From: Christensenellaceae bacterium | GTDB lineage: Bacteria > Bacillota > Clostridia > Christensenellales > UBA1750 | Assembly (NCBI GenBank): GCA_031280685.1 | Contig: JAITGM010000010.1 | Coordinates: forward strand, 124,001-188,000 | DNA length: 64,000 bases | Direction: 5' to 3' | In this document: positions 35,680-45,369 of the stretch, piece by piece | Layout of the letters: every line of letters begins with the position of its first letter | Position numbering within the stretch: the stretch's first letter is position 1 | Translations under genes and position numbers: made by a program | The notes under the pieces: model-generated | Seen by the model: the letters and a program-made list of their open reading frames with translations, nothing else | The model's database searches: none | Told to the model about the DNA's origin: nothing

Positions 35680-36394
35680 GGCTATCTCTCCTCCTCGGGC
35701 GCTCGCTGCGCTCCCCACGCTCGCCGCGCTCTGAGGCGGGCACCGCGTTCGAGGGCGCCTTGCTGCCTGGCAGCACTTGCCCCTTGTAAATCCACACTTT
35801 AACGCCGATGCGCCCATAGGTGGTGGCCGCTTCGGCAAAGCCGTATTCGATATTGGCGCGCAAGGTCTGCAGAGGGATGGAACCCTCGTGGTAACCCTCG
35901 CTGCGGGCGATTTCGGCGCCGCCCAAGCGGCCGGAGACCTGCATTTTCACGCCCTTGGCGCCCGCGCGCATGGCCCTGCCCATGGCCTGCTTCATGGCAC
36001 GGCGGAAGGAAACCCTCTTTTCGAGGGAGGCGGCCACGTTTTCGGCCACCAGTTGGGCATCCGCCTCGGTGCCGCGGATCTCCAAGATGTTGAGCGATAC
36101 GGTCTTACCGGTGATCCCCTCGATCTCTTTACGCAAAAGCTCTGCGCCCTGGCCCCCGCGGCCGATCACGATACCCGGCTTTGCGGTCATGATGTTGACG
36201 GTGATCTTACCGCCCGCGCGTTCGATGTCGATGCGCGAAATGCCCGCCTGGAAGAGCTTGGTCTTCAAATGCTTGCGCAGGTTATAATCCTCAACCAAGA
36301 AGTTGGAAAAATCCTTCTTCCCGGCATACCAGCGGGTAGACCAATCCTTGATGACGCCGACTCTGGCGCCGTGGGGGTTTACCTTTTGACCCAT
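35666..36394 (-). CDS. rpsC: Ribosomal protein S3 (uS3)
   Basis: Forms part of the mRNA entry channel. The 242 residues begin [20 protein letters not shown] and contain the KH domain ([20 protein letters not shown]) and the mRNA-entry helix [20 protein letters not shown]. The C-terminal 20 residues are a low-complexity Glu/Arg/Gly run ([19 protein letters not shown]), longer than usual. Confidence 0.98.
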   Translation of the reverse strand: MGQKVNPHGARVGVIKDWSTRWYAGKKDFSNFLVEDYNLRKHLKTKLFQAGISRIDIERAGGKITVNIMTAKPGIVIGRGGQGAELLRKEIEGITGKTVSLNILEIRGTEADAQLVAENVAASLEKRVSFRRAMKQAMGRAMRAGAKGVKMQVSGRLGGAEIARSEGYHEGSIPLQTLRANIEYGFAEAATTYGRIGVKVWIYKGQVLPGSKAPSNAVPASERGERGERSERPRRRDSHVNA

Positions 36395-36413
36395 CTTTGA
36401 TTTTCCCTCCTTC

Positions 36414-36800
36414 TTACTTGGCTTGATCCAGGATCACGGTGATGTGGCTCGAGCGCTTCTTGATCGAGAAGGCTTGGCCGCGCGAGCGCGGATGAAATCG
36501 CTTCAGCGTGGGGCCCTGGTTGGCAAAGCACTCGGCGACGATCAGGGTTTCGCGGCTCAGATCCAGGTTGTTTTCGGCGTTGGCGATGGCCGAGAGCAGC
36601 ACCTTCTGCACGATTGGGGATGCGGCCTTGGGCGTGTTCATCAAAATCGCCAAGGCCTGCCCCGCGCTCTTGCCCCGAATCAAATCGAGCACGATGTGCA
36701 CCTTGCGGGATGGAATGCGAATGTATTTGGCGATCGCGCGGGGGCGCTTATCGGCATTCGCCTTGCGCGCCGCGCTCTTTTCACGGCTTCTAGTGGCCAT
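36414..36800 (-). CDS. rplV: Ribosomal protein L22 (uL22)
   Basis: Its hairpin lines the exit tunnel. The 128 residues include [40 protein letters not shown] and [20 protein letters not shown]. Confidence 0.98.
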   Translation of the reverse strand: MATRSREKSAARKANADKRPRAIAKYIRIPSRKVHIVLDLIRGKSAGQALAILMNTPKAASPIVQKVLLSAIANAENNLDLSRETLIVAECFANQGPTLKRFHPRSRGQAFSIKKRSSHITVILDQAK

Positions 36801-36820
36801 TTCTGCTTCCTCCTTCTGCC

Positions 36821-37099
36821 TTAGCGGCCGCCTGAGGACTTTTCACCGGCATGGCCGCGGAAGGTCCTGGTGGGGGCGAACTCGCCAAGCTTATGGCCGA
36901 CCATATCCTCGGTCACGTAGACCGGCACGTGCTTGCGCCCGTCGTGCACGGCGATGGTGTGGCCCACAAAGTCCGGAAAGATGGTCGAGGCGCGCGACCA
37001 GGTCTTGAGCACGCGCTTTTCGCCCTTTTCGTTCATGGTTTCAACCCTCTTGAGCAGCTCAGGCGCTACAAAGGGGCCCTTTTTGATGGATCTCGACAT
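36821..37099 (-). CDS. rpsS: Ribosomal protein S19 (uS19)
   Basis: Small-subunit head protein of 92 residues: [60 protein letters not shown]. Confidence 0.98.
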   Translation of the reverse strand: MSRSIKKGPFVAPELLKRVETMNEKGEKRVLKTWSRASTIFPDFVGHTIAVHDGRKHVPVYVTEDMVGHKLGEFAPTRTFRGHAGEKSSGGR

Positions 37100-37120
37100 G
37101 TTTAAGCCTCCCTTATGGCC

Positions 37121-37954
37121 TTACTTGCCGCTCCTGCGGCGAACGATGAATTTATCGGTCGGGTTGCGGTGCTTGCGGGTCTTGCGCCCCTGCGTGGGCT
37201 TGCCCCAAGGCGTCACCGGGCCCGGCATGCCAACTGGCGACTTACCCTCGCCGCCGCCGTGCGGGTGGTCATTGGGGTTCATGACGACGCCGCGATTGTG
37301 GGGGCGCCAGCCCATGTGGCGAACGCGGCCAGCCTTGCCCAGGTTGATGTTTTCATGGTCGATATTGCCAACCTGGCCGATGGTCGCCTTGGCGCCGATG
37401 GGGATGAGGCGAACCTCGCCCGAGGGCAGACGCACCTGGGCATGCTTGCCTTCCTTGGCCATGAGCTGGGCGCTGTTGCCGGCCGATCTGACGATCTGGC
37501 CGCCCTTGCCAGGCAGAAGCTCGATGTTGTGGATCAAGGTGCCGACGGGGATCGCGGAGATCGGCAGCGCGTTGCCGGGCTTGATATCGGCCTTTTCGCC
37601 GCTGAGGATCTCATCGCCAACCTTAAGGCCGTAAGGAGCCAGGATGTAGCGCTTTTCGCCATCCAAATAGTGGAGCAAAGCGATGTTGGCGCTGCGGTTG
37701 GGGTCGTACTCGATGGTTGCGACCTTTGCGGGCACACCGTCCTTATTGCGCTTAAAGTCGATGATGCGGTACTTCTTCCTGGCCGCGCCGCCGCGGAAAC
37801 GCACGGTAATCCGGCCATTGACGTTGCGGCCAGCCTTGCCGCGCTTATCGGTCAGCAGCGACTTTTCGGGCGTCTTCGTCGTGATTTCCTCAAAGGTGGA
37901 AACCGACATGAAGCGGCGGCCCGGCGAAGTCGGCTTATAGAACTTGATGGGCAT
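37121..37954 (-). CDS. rplB: Ribosomal protein L2 (uL2)
   Basis: Needed for subunit joining and peptidyl transfer. The 277 residues include [40 protein letters not shown] and the C-terminal [20 protein letters not shown] with the conserved His. Confidence 0.98.
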   Translation of the reverse strand: MPIKFYKPTSPGRRFMSVSTFEEITTKTPEKSLLTDKRGKAGRNVNGRITVRFRGGAARKKYRIIDFKRNKDGVPAKVATIEYDPNRSANIALLHYLDGEKRYILAPYGLKVGDEILSGEKADIKPGNALPISAIPVGTLIHNIELLPGKGGQIVRSAGNSAQLMAKEGKHAQVRLPSGEVRLIPIGAKATIGQVGNIDHENINLGKAGRVRHMGWRPHNRGVVMNPNDHPHGGGEGKSPVGMPGPVTPWGKPTQGRKTRKHRNPTDKFIVRRRSGK

Positions 37955-37988
37955 TGTCTTATCCTCCTTGAACTGATGGCTGCGGCTC

Positions 37989-38282
37989 CTACGCCATGCC
38001 CTCGAAGAACTCGATGGGCTTTGAGTCCGCGCTGAGCTTGACGAAGGCCTTTTTCACTTCGGCTCTTCTGCCCTGATGCAGGCCCATGCGCTTGACCTTG
38101 CCGATCTGGCGCAGGGTATTGACGCGCTCGACCTCTACGCCGAAAATCGACTCCACCGCAAGTTTGATCTCGGTCTTGTTGGCCTTGATGGCGACCTCGA
38201 AGGTATAGTCCTTGTTGGGGATGGAATCATAGCTCTTCTCGGTCAGCACCGGGCGAAGAATGATGTCGTGCGGATCCTTCAT
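37989..38282 (-). CDS. rplW: Ribosomal protein L23 (uL23)
   Basis: Docking site for trigger factor and SRP at the tunnel exit. The 97 residues read [60 protein letters not shown]. Start is adjacent to the rplD stop. Confidence 0.97.
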   Translation of the reverse strand: MKDPHDIILRPVLTEKSYDSIPNKDYTFEVAIKANKTEIKLAVESIFGVEVERVNTLRQIGKVKRMGLHQGRRAEVKKAFVKLSADSKPIEFFEGMA

Positions 38283-38906
38283 TTATGCATACACCTCCTC
38301 GATCTGCGGCACAGCGCCCGAAACGAGCACGAGCTTATCGTACTTTAAAACATCGTAGGTGTTCAGGGTGTTGACGTAGGCGAGCTTCAAGCCCTGGATG
38401 TTGCCGCTGGCGCGGGAAACCGATTCGTCCTTGCCGGGCAGCACCACGAGGGATTTCTTTTCGCAGCCCAGCAGCTTGAGCAACGCCGCCATCTCGCGGG
38501 TTTTGGCGCTTTCAAGCGTCAAATTCTCGAGCACGAGCAGTTCGCCCGCGTCAACCTTTGACGAAAGGGCGCAGCGCAGCGCGGCCCTGCGCATCTTGCG
38601 CGGCACCGCCTTTGAATAGTCGCGCGGCTTGGGGGCGAACACCACGCCGCCGTGCGTCCACTGGGGCGACCTGGTCGAGCCTTGCCTGGCCCTGCCGGTG
38701 CCCTTTTGGCGCCAGGGCTTGCGGCCGCCGCCGCGAACCTCCGCGCGGGTCAAGGCGCTCTGCGTGCCCTGGCGCTTGTTGGCCAGCTGCGCCACGATGA
38801 CCTGGTGCACCAGGGGCTCGTTCATCGGCACGGCGAAGATCGCGTCAGAAAGCTCCTGCTGGCCTACGACCTCGCCCTGCATGTTGTACTTATCAACCTT
38901 AGGCAT
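38283..38906 (-). CDS. rplD: Ribosomal protein L4 (uL4)
   Basis: Assembly protein with a loop in the exit tunnel; in E. coli it also represses the S10 operon. The 207 residues contain LANKRQGTQSALTRAEVRGG, GGGRKPWRQKGTGRARQGST and FAPKPRDYSKAVPRKMRRAA. Confidence 0.98.
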   Translation of the reverse strand: MPKVDKYNMQGEVVGQQELSDAIFAVPMNEPLVHQVIVAQLANKRQGTQSALTRAEVRGGGRKPWRQKGTGRARQGSTRSPQWTHGGVVFAPKPRDYSKAVPRKMRRAALRCALSSKVDAGELLVLENLTLESAKTREMAALLKLLGCEKKSLVVLPGKDESVSRASGNIQGLKLAYVNTLNTYDVLKYDKLVLVSGAVPQIEEVYA

Positions 38907-38939
38907 TCTTTGTTCCTCCTCAAATGAAAGGCGCGGGCC

Positions 38940-39581
38940 TTAAGCCTTCACCGTGTTGCGCACGGTGAGCAAGCTGCCGTTCGGGCCCGGAACCGCGCCC
39001 TTGATGAAGAGCAGGTTCCGCTCCGCGTCCACGCGGACGACCTTCAGGTTCTGCACCGTCACGCGCTCATGCCCCCACTGGCCTGGCATCTTCTTGTTCT
39101 TAAACACGCGCGAAGGGGTGGAGTTCGCGCCCATGGAGCCGACGCCGCGATGGTACTTCGAGCCGTGCGCCATAGGGCCTGTGTGCTGGTTCCAGCGCAG
39201 AATCACGCCGGTATAGCCCTTGCCCTTGCTAAGGCCCGTCACATCCACGCGCTCGTCGGCGCTGAAGATCTCGGCCCTGATTTCCTGGCCCACTTCGAAG
39301 GTTTCACTCTCATCGAGCCGAAGCTCGCGAAGGTACCTGGTGGGGGCGACCCCAGCCTTTTTGAAGTGGCCTTGCTCGGGCTTGTTCTTTAGCTTCAGCG
39401 CGCGCCTTTCGGGGAGCTGCTTGAAGCCAACCTGGACGGCCTTGTAGCCATCCCTCTCCACGGACTTGACCTGCACCACGGTGCAGGGGCCCGCTTCGAC
39501 GACGGTCACGGGAACGACGGAGCCATCCTGCTGGAAGAGCTGCGTCATTCCGACCTTCGTGCCGAGAATTGCCTTTTTCAT
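38940..39581 (-). CDS. rplC: Ribosomal protein L3 (uL3)
   Basis: Early-assembly protein with a loop near the catalytic centre. From ATG 39581 it has 213 residues: [61 protein letters not shown] longer in-frame start (39608) is not supported. Confidence 0.98.
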   Translation of the reverse strand: MKKAILGTKVGMTQLFQQDGSVVPVTVVEAGPCTVVQVKSVERDGYKAVQVGFKQLPERRALKLKNKPEQGHFKKAGVAPTRYLRELRLDESETFEVGQEIRAEIFSADERVDVTGLSKGKGYTGVILRWNQHTGPMAHGSKYHRGVGSMGANSTPSRVFKNKKMPGQWGHERVTVQNLKVVRVDAERNLLFIKGAVPGPNGSLLTVRNTVKA

Positions 39582-39619
39582 TCCTGCTAACCTCTCTTTA
39601 TATATCATCTAAGCCGCGT

Positions 39620-39928
39620 TTACAGCTTGATTTCGATATCTACGCCGGCGGGCAGATCAAGGCGCATCAACGCGTCCACCGTGCGGGGCGTGGGCTCGAG
39701 AATGTCGATCAGGCGCTTGTGGGTGCGCATCTCGAACTGCTCTCGGGAGTCCTTGTACTTGTGGGGGGAGCGCAAAATCGTCACGATTTCCTTTTCTGTG
39801 GGCAGAGGAATCGGGCCGGAAACCTGGGCGCCGGTGCGCTTTGCGGTTTCGACGATGCGCTGGGCCGATTGGTCGATCAGGGAGTGTTCGTACGCCTTGA
39901 GCTTGATGCGGATTTTTTCACTGGCCAT
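39620..39928 (-). CDS. rpsJ: Ribosomal protein S10 (uS10)
   Basis: First gene of the operon; in other bacteria it also acts with NusB in antitermination. The 102 residues from ATG 39928 are canonical: [69 protein letters not shown] ribosome site. The upstream in-frame extension is part of the leader RNA. Confidence 0.98.
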   Translation of the reverse strand: MASEKIRIKLKAYEHSLIDQSAQRIVETAKRTGAQVSGPIPLPTEKEIVTILRSPHKYKDSREQFEMRTHKRLIDILEPTPRTVDALMRLDLPAGVDIEIKL

Positions 39929-40121
39929 TGGGGGAATCCCTCCTTTATTTTCGCTGCCCGGGGCCGCTGACCTTGCACACGATGCCGTGTGTGCCGCTCT
40001 TTCAAGACCATTCACGGCTCGCCCCGAGGAGTTCGCCCGCTTTTGCGGGCCGGTCTGCGGAAACTATCCGGCTTGGCCTGCCGGTAACCTCCCGCTTCAT
40101 CCCGATTGCGGCAACTTCAAG
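39929..40121 (-). promoter_or_regulatory. Structured leader of the ribosomal operon
   Basis: About 190 bases between the promoter and rpsJ carry hairpins on the minus strand, for example GCCCGC-AAAA-GCGGGC (40037-40052) and CACACG-GCAT-CGTGTG (39975-39990). Leaders here bind L4 or other r-proteins in several bacteria; I do not recognise a known family. Confidence 0.4.
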
Positions 40122-40150
40122 AGTATAAACGAAGGCTCGGCCTCTTGCAA
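40122..40150 (-). promoter_or_regulatory. Sigma-A promoter of the S10-spc-alpha cluster
   Basis: On the minus strand TTGCAA, a 17-base spacer and TATACT (40122-40127). It lies about 195 bases upstream of rpsJ. Confidence 0.8.
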
Positions 40151-40209
40151 GCGGCACGCAACTTTTAACGCAGTTTTAACGGCAAGGCGAATCCTCTCCG
40201 CCTAAAATG

Positions 40210-40902
40210 CTACTCAATGTTGCGAATTGCGGCCTCCACCACGGAATCTACCATCGCAACCGTCGCTCCTCCGCCTTTCGCGCGGTTTTCAAGTTCTTCC
40301 TTCATGCGCCCATAGTCCGTTGCAAAGAGCAGATCCAGTTCCAGTGCCTTCACGCTCGCCTGCCCGTCGCGCAGGCCCAGTTCCATCTCAAAGGCCACAT
40401 TCACGCCGTTGACCCCCGACTTCGCGGCGTCCTCACGCGTAAATCGGATCTCCGCCGTACCGCGCCAAAGGCCGTCCTCACCCTTTTGGGCCGAAACCTC
40501 AACCGCGTCCAGCGAAACAAGTCGGTTTCCGGGGTGCTTTTCGATGTAGGCCAAGAAATATTCGGGCCACTTCATGCTCAGCCGCGTCTTTGCGTTATCC
40601 TCCACAAAATCGGGCCTTTCGAAGGGTTTTAAGTCGATATAAGGCTCCCACATCGCACGGAATAGCTCTTCGGCCAGCGCTTTGACCTGCTCCGAGCTAT
40701 CCCCCTGCGCGGGCGGCGTTTCCTCCGCGGCCATGGCGGATGAAGCGGTATCTTCGGGCACGGCCGTCGCCTGCGCGGCTCGCGTTGGCGCAGGGTCCGC
40801 GCTCTCGGGCGCGGGCTGGCTCGCATCCGGCGCGGGGGCCGTGCATGCACAGAGCACCAGCGTGCCCAAAATCACAATAAACCACAAAATTGATTTTCTC
40901 AT
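40210..40902 (-). CDS. Lipoprotein of unknown function
   Basis: A 230-residue exported protein with a lipoprotein signal (WFIVILGTLVLCAC, Cys near residue 20) and an Ala/Pro/Glu linker to about residue 70. I do not recognise the C-terminal domain. It has the alternating pattern of a small alpha+beta fold (FRAMWEPYIDLKPFERPDF; VSAQKGEDGLWRGTAEIRFT). AAAGGA ribosome site. Ends 60 bases before the rpsJ promoter. Confidence 0.7.
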   Translation of the reverse strand: MRKSILWFIVILGTLVLCACTAPAPDASQPAPESADPAPTRAAQATAVPEDTASSAMAAEETPPAQGDSSEQVKALAEELFRAMWEPYIDLKPFERPDFVEDNAKTRLSMKWPEYFLAYIEKHPGNRLVSLDAVEVSAQKGEDGLWRGTAEIRFTREDAAKSGVNGVNVAFEMELGLRDGQASVKALELDLLFATDYGRMKEELENRAKGGGATVAMVDSVVEAAIRNIE

Positions 40903-41252
40903 CGCTCATAATTCCTTTCTGAACCCCATCATTTTGCGTAAACCGTGCGGCCTTGGCGCCCTCTCTAATTCCACCGCACCCTTTTTGTCACTTCGCTGGC
41001 TCCATTACGCCATGTTCCGTCATGCGGCAGAAAGCGGTCGTTTTTTTCCTTTTCCAGCAGCTTGCGGGCGGTGCTGAGGGCTATCGGGCGCTTGGCGGGC
41101 GCGGCGCCCCCGCTTATTCAACCCCCTAGATTGCCGCGTCGCTCCGCTCCTTGCAATGACACGAAGGCAACCGCCAGCGCGCAAGGCCCGGCCCACATCA
41201 AGGGGGGCACGCGGGGGCATACCGCAGCCCGAAGGGCGCCCCGCGCCTTTCC
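40903..41252. other. Intergenic region with one repeat
   Basis: No gene seen in 350 bases apart from the repeat at 41129-41160. No clear promoter for the downstream lipoprotein was found. Confidence 0.5.
41129..41160. repeat. Short dispersed palindromic repeat (REP-like)
   Basis: The unit from GATTGCCGCGTCGC to TTGCAATGAC has ATTGC / GCAAT ends and a CGCTCC core. Translated shadows read VIARSGATRQSRG, a peptide often seen as a spurious product of this widespread bacterial repeat. Related fragments with TTGCGAGG occur near 1973-2040 and 16305-16315. Confidence 0.5.
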
Positions 41253-42275
41253 CTAACGCACAGGCACATAGCCCATCCCCTCGATGATCTTCTTCCCCGT
41301 TTCGCCCGTGATCGCCTCAAAAAGCGGCGCCGCGGGCCCGTTTGTGCTGTCTTCCCCGCGAATGGCCACATAAAACTCGTTCAGGAAGGGGTAGCTCGCA
41401 TCCGCAATGCTCTGGGCGCTCGGCGCCGCACCGTTTACGGCGATGAGCCTGACGCCCTCCTGGGCATACATCTTCGACGCGTAGTAATACACCGAGTAGC
41501 CGATGGCGCTGCCCTCGTTTTCAAACGCGGCCACAGCGCGAATCAGCTCGCCCATTTCGGACTGCCTCAGCTCGGCCGGGGCTTCCGCCATCTTCTTGCC
41601 TTTCATCACGAGCTTTTCCATCAGGGTTTGGCTGCCGCTGTTTTCGGGGCGCTGGAAGGCCACAATGGGCAGATCTTCGCCGCCGACCTCCTTCCAGTTC
41701 TTGATCTTGCCGCTGTAAATGCCCTGCAGCTGCTCCAGGCTCAGGGACTTTACCGGGTTTTTCTCGTTCACCAAAAAGACCAGCGCGTCGCGCCCGATGG
41801 GCGTCATCAGAATTTCCTCGCCGCTGCGCTCGATGATGCCCCTCGTTTCAGGCGAGGGCTCGTAGGCCAGCAGCAAATCCACCTTCTTTTCGAGCAGATT
41901 GCGGTAGCTTTCGTCGGTCGTGCTGTGGTCGGCCAAGAAGTCCAGCTCGAGCATATCGGTGATGCCGGTGAAGTAATAGGCCAGCGCTTGCGAAAGCGGC
42001 CGCGTGGCCGTCGAGCCGTCCACGACGGGGTAGTCCTCCGCGCTCATCCCGCCAAGCGGGGCGGGCAGCGCCGCAAAAGGCAGCGGCTCTATGCCCGAAT
42101 CGTCGCTGGCGGCTAGTCTTTCCGTCCTTTCTGGCTCCAAGCTGGGCGCGGGGCTAGCCGCCGCCGGCGCCGGGCTTTGCGACGCGGGCGCTTGGCCTTG
42201 CGGGGCGCAGCTCGCCAGCAGCGCCAGGCAAAGCGCAACGGCGCAAAACAGCGCCTTTTTCATCGTCTTTTTCAT
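41253..42275 (-). CDS. PstS-like substrate-binding lipoprotein
   Basis: A 340-residue periplasmic-binding-type lipoprotein (signal ALCLALLASC, Cys near residue 23, then a Pro/Ala/Ser tether). The binding fold shows PstS-like motifs: VVDGSTATRPLSQALA (ligand loop), LVNEKNPVKSLSLEQLQGIYSGKIKNW and RPENSGSQTLMEKLVM. Ends EAITGETGKKIIEGMGYVPV. Phosphate or a similar oxyanion is the probable ligand. No pstC, pstA or pstB is adjacent, so it may be a sensor or orphan receptor. Eighteen bases after the WG-repeat gene, probably the same operon. Confidence 0.8.
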   Translation of the reverse strand: MKKTMKKALFCAVALCLALLASCAPQGQAPASQSPAPAAASPAPSLEPERTERLAASDDSGIEPLPFAALPAPLGGMSAEDYPVVDGSTATRPLSQALAYYFTGITDMLELDFLADHSTTDESYRNLLEKKVDLLLAYEPSPETRGIIERSGEEILMTPIGRDALVFLVNEKNPVKSLSLEQLQGIYSGKIKNWKEVGGEDLPIVAFQRPENSGSQTLMEKLVMKGKKMAEAPAELRQSEMGELIRAVAAFENEGSAIGYSVYYYASKMYAQEGVRLIAVNGAAPSAQSIADASYPFLNEFYVAIRGEDSTNGPAAPLFEAITGETGKKIIEGMGYVPVR

Positions 42276-42293
42276 CGTTTTCCCCTCCTTGCC

Positions 42294-43919
42294 TTAGTCC
42301 TGCAGGCGGCTAAGCACCGTCCTGCGAACGACCCAATCGCCCTTTTCGTCGATCAGCCCGTAATACCCGCCATAGCGCACCGAGTACAGCGCCCCTTCGC
42401 TGCGCAGCAGCTTATAGCGCGGGGGCAGAACGGTCTTGCCCTCTTCGTCGATCAGTCCCTGCAGCGTCTGCCCGCCGCGCCGCCGCGAAACGAGGCAGAG
42501 CTTCGTCGCGCCGGAAAAGGCCGTATTGTACGTGAAGGCGTATTGGTACACATCCTCGGTCAAAAAAGCGCTTCCGTCGGGTTTCATGAGCAGGGCAGCG
42601 CTCTCCAAATATTCGCCCGCCGCGCCGCGAAAGTCCATCTGCAGCGCCCAGCCGCCCACCCAGCCAGAAAGGTAGGCGCTCGCGAGCGCCGCGCCTGCGG
42701 GCGCGCCGCGCAGGGGCAGGCTTTGCCTGCCGCCGCCCGGCTGATAAACATCGAAACGGCCGCTTTCGGGCACGAAAACCGTTCCATAGCCCGTTAAGAC
42801 CTTCCCGCCGCTCGGCGCCGGGCCCATGGGCCGCAGAACCTCGCCGCTCCGCGAATAGACGGCGCAGACCCACTCGCCGGGCGCCGGCCCGTAGCCCTGC
42901 ACCAAAATGGGCGAGCTGTCGTCATAGCTGGCGCTGTATTCCCCGGCGGCCTTCACAACCACTTCGCCGCCCTCGGTCAGAACCTCCCAGCCTTCCGCGG
43001 CGCGCCTCGTCTTCAGGCCGCCCAGGGGCTTGCTTTCTTGCCCCACGGCCAGCTCCTGCCACTCGATTTCGCCGCTTTGCCGGTTCACGAGGCCCATGCC
43101 CTGCGCTTGCGAGTTCACCATGAGCCGATCCTCCCCGCCCTCGCCGGATGCGAAGAAGGCCCAGATTTCATCCGCGTTTTCGGACTTCCAGAGGGTGTTC
43201 CGCCCCAAATCCTCGACCAGCATGGCGTGGCTGCCGTCCTTCGCCTTTTCGGTGGTATAGAGCAGCACGCGCTCGCCCTCCCAATAGCCGATCTCGGCCC
43301 AACCGCAGGCTTGCTGGGCCTGGAGCTCAAAATCCTGCCCAAAAAAGCAGAGCCAGCTCCCGCCCGCATTGCCCGAGGCGTCAATTTCATGAAACGCGGC
43401 GATCCAACCGCCCTCGCCGCCCTGGAGCCAGTTCAGCGCCCTGCCCGGCATGCGCTCGTTCAGGTCGATCTGCTCCCCGCTGCTCAAATCGACCAGCCAA
43501 CCCCGTGGCCAGCCCCTTTCCCCATCCTTAAAGCGCAAGATAAAGCCATCCGCCGGGCTGTCGTACCACACGCCCTGCTCAAAGTCAAAAAGGAGGCGGC
43601 CGTCCGGCATCATGAAGGCGCTCTCGGCCTCTTCCGGGGCCTTTTCGCCCGGCAGAACGGTCTTTGGCCTGGCCGTGAGCACAAAGCCCAGATCCCTGGT
43701 CGCGGCGCCCGCCAACCCGCGCGGCGCGATCCGCACCGCGCTTTGCAAAGCCCTCGTCAGCGCCGGAGGCGGGTGGCCGTCCCGGTCAACGATCTCCACG
43801 CTATCCTCATCCGGGTGCAGAACATAATACGGCCCCCCGCTCCCCGCCGCCGCGCCCGCCCGCGGCGGCAGCGCGCAGAGCGCCAGCGCGCAAAGCAGCA
43901 GCGCGCAGGCCCTCTTCAT
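42294..43919 (-). CDS. Exported WG-repeat protein
   Basis: About 541 residues with a signal peptide (ALLLCALALCALPPRAGA) and repeats ending in WG-type units: QGLIDEEGKTVLPPRYKLLR and YYGLIDEKGDWVVR at the C-terminus. YYVLHPDEDSVEIVDRDGH opens the mature protein and is shared with the next gene, so the two are paralogues. The middle is a beta-rich repeat region. WG repeats are thought to bind at the cell surface; the function here is unknown. The second ATG (43919) has GGAGAGGG at good distance; 43940 is the alternative. Confidence 0.75.
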   Translation of the reverse strand: MKRACALLLCALALCALPPRAGAAAGSGGPYYVLHPDEDSVEIVDRDGHPPPALTRALQSAVRIAPRGLAGAATRDLGFVLTARPKTVLPGEKAPEEAESAFMMPDGRLLFDFEQGVWYDSPADGFILRFKDGERGWPRGWLVDLSSGEQIDLNERMPGRALNWLQGGEGGWIAAFHEIDASGNAGGSWLCFFGQDFELQAQQACGWAEIGYWEGERVLLYTTEKAKDGSHAMLVEDLGRNTLWKSENADEIWAFFASGEGGEDRLMVNSQAQGMGLVNRQSGEIEWQELAVGQESKPLGGLKTRRAAEGWEVLTEGGEVVVKAAGEYSASYDDSSPILVQGYGPAPGEWVCAVYSRSGEVLRPMGPAPSGGKVLTGYGTVFVPESGRFDVYQPGGGRQSLPLRGAPAGAALASAYLSGWVGGWALQMDFRGAAGEYLESAALLMKPDGSAFLTEDVYQYAFTYNTAFSGATKLCLVSRRRGGQTLQGLIDEEGKTVLPPRYKLLRSEGALYSVRYGGYYGLIDEKGDWVVRRTVLSRLQD

Positions 43920-43976
43920 TCCCTGTTGCCCTCTCCTCATTGCCCTTCTTCCTCCCGCTTCGTTGATTTTCAGCCC

Positions 43977-45227
43977 TTAGGGCCTCGGCTCGCACAGGAT
44001 CCAGTTGCCGCTTTCGTCCATCAGCCCGTATTCCCTCCGCGTTCTCACCGAAAGAAGCCCCCTCTCGCGGGCGATCATCTCATAGATCGGCGGCAAAATC
44101 TCGCCGCCCTTTTCATCGACCAGCCCCTGCAAAAGCTGTTCCCATTTGCCGCCTGTGCTGCTTCGGAAAACCCCGCGGTCCCGCTCCGTTTCGCTCAGGC
44201 GCTGCGCGCCTTCAAAGGGAACGAGGGCTGCATTCGGGCCAGGGCTTGGATTAAAGCGCCCCGCCGCCTCTTCCGCGCTCAATTCCCCGCTTTCGGGGTT
44301 CACGAAGCCCAGCAGTTCCTCGTTCTGGCCAAACAGCGCAAGCTCCCTGCGCCCATCGGGCAGGTCTCGGTAACCAAAGTGAAGCCCCGCCTTGCCAGTA
44401 AAGCTCCAAATAACCCCGCCATCCAGCCCCGCGATCACGGCGCGCTGTTCCCCGGGCCTTTCGCCGGGCGCCAAATACACCAGCGTGCGCACCGCCCTTC
44501 CCTCCACCAAAAGGGCGCCGGCGTTCGGATTCCGGCAGGGCCGTCTTTCTAAAACGCGGAGTTCCTCATTCAAAAAAACCAGCTCGCCCTCGCCGATATA
44601 CAGCTCGCCCAAGAGGGCCACCCAGCCGCCCGGCGCCTTCTCGATCCGAAAGTCGCCGTCGCCCAAAATGCCGCCCAGCTCGCATTTCCGGCCGTTTTCA
44701 AGGTCGATCAGCGTGCGGTCATCCCTTTGGCCTTCCTCGCCCCGCTCTTCGCGCAGCAAAAAGCCCGGCGCCGGCAAAGAGTAGCTCGCCCCCCACTCGT
44801 AATCGAATAAAAGCTCGCCGTCCAGCGTCAAAAAGGCCGTTTTCGGCTCCTTTTGCTCCCGATTCCTTTCGTTGGCCTCCAGACTTGACGTGCCGCACCA
44901 GGCCACCGCGTCCATGCTCGGGTCGATCCCAAAGGCCATGGTTTCAGACCAAGTGGTAAGCTCATAGCCCGCCACGCCGCCGCTGCCATCGCCCACGCGG
45001 CGAACGGCGCTCAGCTCCCGTGCCGCGCCGGGCACTCTCTCGCCCTTTTCGTCGATCAGCTCCGCGCGATTCCATTCCGGGTGGAGGATGTAGTACGAAT
45101 CCGCAGTCTGCGGCCTCGGCCCGCCGGGCAGGGGCTGCCAGGCTTCGCCCTGCGCTTCCGGGGCGGCGCAGCCCGCCAGAAGGGCCGCCAAAAGCAAAAA
45201 ACCAACCATTCTTTTCGCGCTTTTCAT
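43977..45227 (-). CDS. WG-repeat lipoprotein, paralogue of the neighbouring gene
   Basis: 416 residues with lipobox FLLLAALLAGC, an opening SYYILHPEWNRAELIDEKGE and C-terminal WG units (QGLVDEKGGEILPPIYEMIA; REYGLMDESGNWIL). Same layout as the downstream gene, but lipid-anchored rather than secreted. ATG at 45227 has AGGAGGG 6 bases upstream. Ends 57 bases before the paralogue. Function unknown; probably a surface or envelope component. Confidence 0.8.
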   Translation of the reverse strand: MKSAKRMVGFLLLAALLAGCAAPEAQGEAWQPLPGGPRPQTADSYYILHPEWNRAELIDEKGERVPGAARELSAVRRVGDGSGGVAGYELTTWSETMAFGIDPSMDAVAWCGTSSLEANERNREQKEPKTAFLTLDGELLFDYEWGASYSLPAPGFLLREERGEEGQRDDRTLIDLENGRKCELGGILGDGDFRIEKAPGGWVALLGELYIGEGELVFLNEELRVLERRPCRNPNAGALLVEGRAVRTLVYLAPGERPGEQRAVIAGLDGGVIWSFTGKAGLHFGYRDLPDGRRELALFGQNEELLGFVNPESGELSAEEAAGRFNPSPGPNAALVPFEGAQRLSETERDRGVFRSSTGGKWEQLLQGLVDEKGGEILPPIYEMIARERGLLSVRTRREYGLMDESGNWILCEPRP

Positions 45228-45343
45228 TCCCCACCCTCCTCTGGCGGCGTATCGCCCCCTTCGCGCGGGCCGCGCTTCGCCCAAAAATGCCGCGCGGCTC
45301 TGGTCGCCACGGAAACAATTGCATAAACCGCCGTGTAGTTCAA
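45224..45343 (-). CDS. Possible 39-codon small protein overlapping the WG lipoprotein start
   Basis: A TTG-initiated frame reads NYTAVYAIVSVATRAARHFW, then a charged Pro/Glu/Gly tail. It ends with TGA overlapping the ATG of the next gene (AATGA), the arrangement of coupled genes. The N-terminal half is amphipathic or membrane-like. No ribosome site is seen before the TTG, so it may be accidental. Confidence 0.25.
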   Translation of the reverse strand: MNYTAVYAIVSVATRAARHFWAKRGPREGGDTPPEEGGE

Positions 45344-45369
45344 AAAAACATCGCGCGAGGCTCGCGCCG

